Shown here piece after piece: positions 5,688 to 5,794 of a stretch of DNA of 5,794 bases (position 1 is the stretch's first letter; each line of letters opens with the position of its first letter). The stretch is from an uncultured archaeon (GTDB lineage: Archaea > Halobacteriota > Methanosarcinia > Methanosarcinales > Methanoperedenaceae). The notes under the pieces were generated by a model. That model ran no database searches. It saw only the letters and a list, made by a program, of their open reading frames with translations, and was not told the origin of the DNA. The stretch lies in contig CABMIA010000167.1 in assembly GCA_902386085.1 (NCBI GenBank), positions 1-5,794 of the forward strand, read 5' to 3'. A program made the position numbers and the translations under genes.

Positions 5688-5794
5688 CTTTGCGCGTTTT
5701 ATCGTTATCTATCTGCGAGTCCTGAATGGTTTTTAGGCGGGGCCTTGCTCCATTCTGAGTGAGATCGAGGCCGAGGTTTGCGAGGTGGTCGTTG
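5683..5794 (-). CDS. Possible 3' end of a gene entering from the right edge
   Basis: A minus-strand frame is open from the edge (5793) to a TAA at 5685-5683, giving 36 codons that begin NDHLANLGLDLTQNGARP and end DNDKTRKV. Third codon positions are C-rich and the residue mix is protein-like. The other two minus-strand frames are also open over much of this short stretch, so the frame choice is tentative. If real, the gene runs in the same direction as pdxS with a 30-bp gap. I do not recognise the family. Confidence 0.35.
   Translation of the reverse strand, partial: NDHLANLGLDLTQNGARPRLKTIQDSQIDNDKTRKV

Overview
The window looks archaeal, most likely a methanogen-related euryarchaeon of the Methanosarcinales / Methanoperedens type. 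This is inferred from an AglB-type oligosaccharyltransferase, archaeal-style PdxS, TATA-like boxes about 32-42 bp upstream of most starts, Shine-Dalgarno sites on only some genes, and a TTG start. No rRNA, tRNA, CRISPR array or intact mobile element was seen.

Left part (1-3931) is a protein-glycosylation locus. On the minus strand, running off the left edge, is the N-terminal ~516 codons of aglB, the membrane oligosaccharyltransferase of archaeal N-glycosylation, with its DD, DxH and TIAE catalytic motifs intact. Divergent from it, across a 144-bp promoter region, is a two-gene plus-strand operon: a membrane family-2 glycosyltransferase overlapping by 8 bp with a soluble family-4 (GT-B) glycosyltransferase. 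The plausible division of labour is that the two transferases build the lipid-linked glycan and AglB moves it to protein. Right at the end of the GT4 gene an ATGA overlap opens a 19-codon frame whose first nine residues look like the start of another glycosyltransferase, so the operon may have lost a third gene.

Middle (3932-4387) is AT-rich and mostly non-coding. It holds a 22-bp stem-loop, a T-rich minus-strand terminator and a small minus-strand gene of 41 codons. That gene has a TATA box and a Shine-Dalgarno site, and appears to continue in another frame after a four-A run (possible frameshift). Divergent from it, on the plus strand, is a small membrane-anchored OB-fold protein; a TATA-like 17-bp palindrome lies between them.

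Right part (4748-5794): convergent with the OB-fold gene, only 8 bp between stop codons, is a complete minus-strand pdxS (PLP synthase subunit, ribose-5-phosphate dependent vitamin B6 route). Its partner pdxT is not adjacent. A 19-bp TATA-containing palindrome lies just upstream of pdxS and overlaps the stop of a possible partial gene entering from the right edge.

I see no clear new multi-gene system. The points most worth following are the truncated third glycosyltransferase, the small frameshifted gene, the extracytoplasmic OB-fold protein, and the mixture of leaderless-looking and Shine-Dalgarno-led starts.
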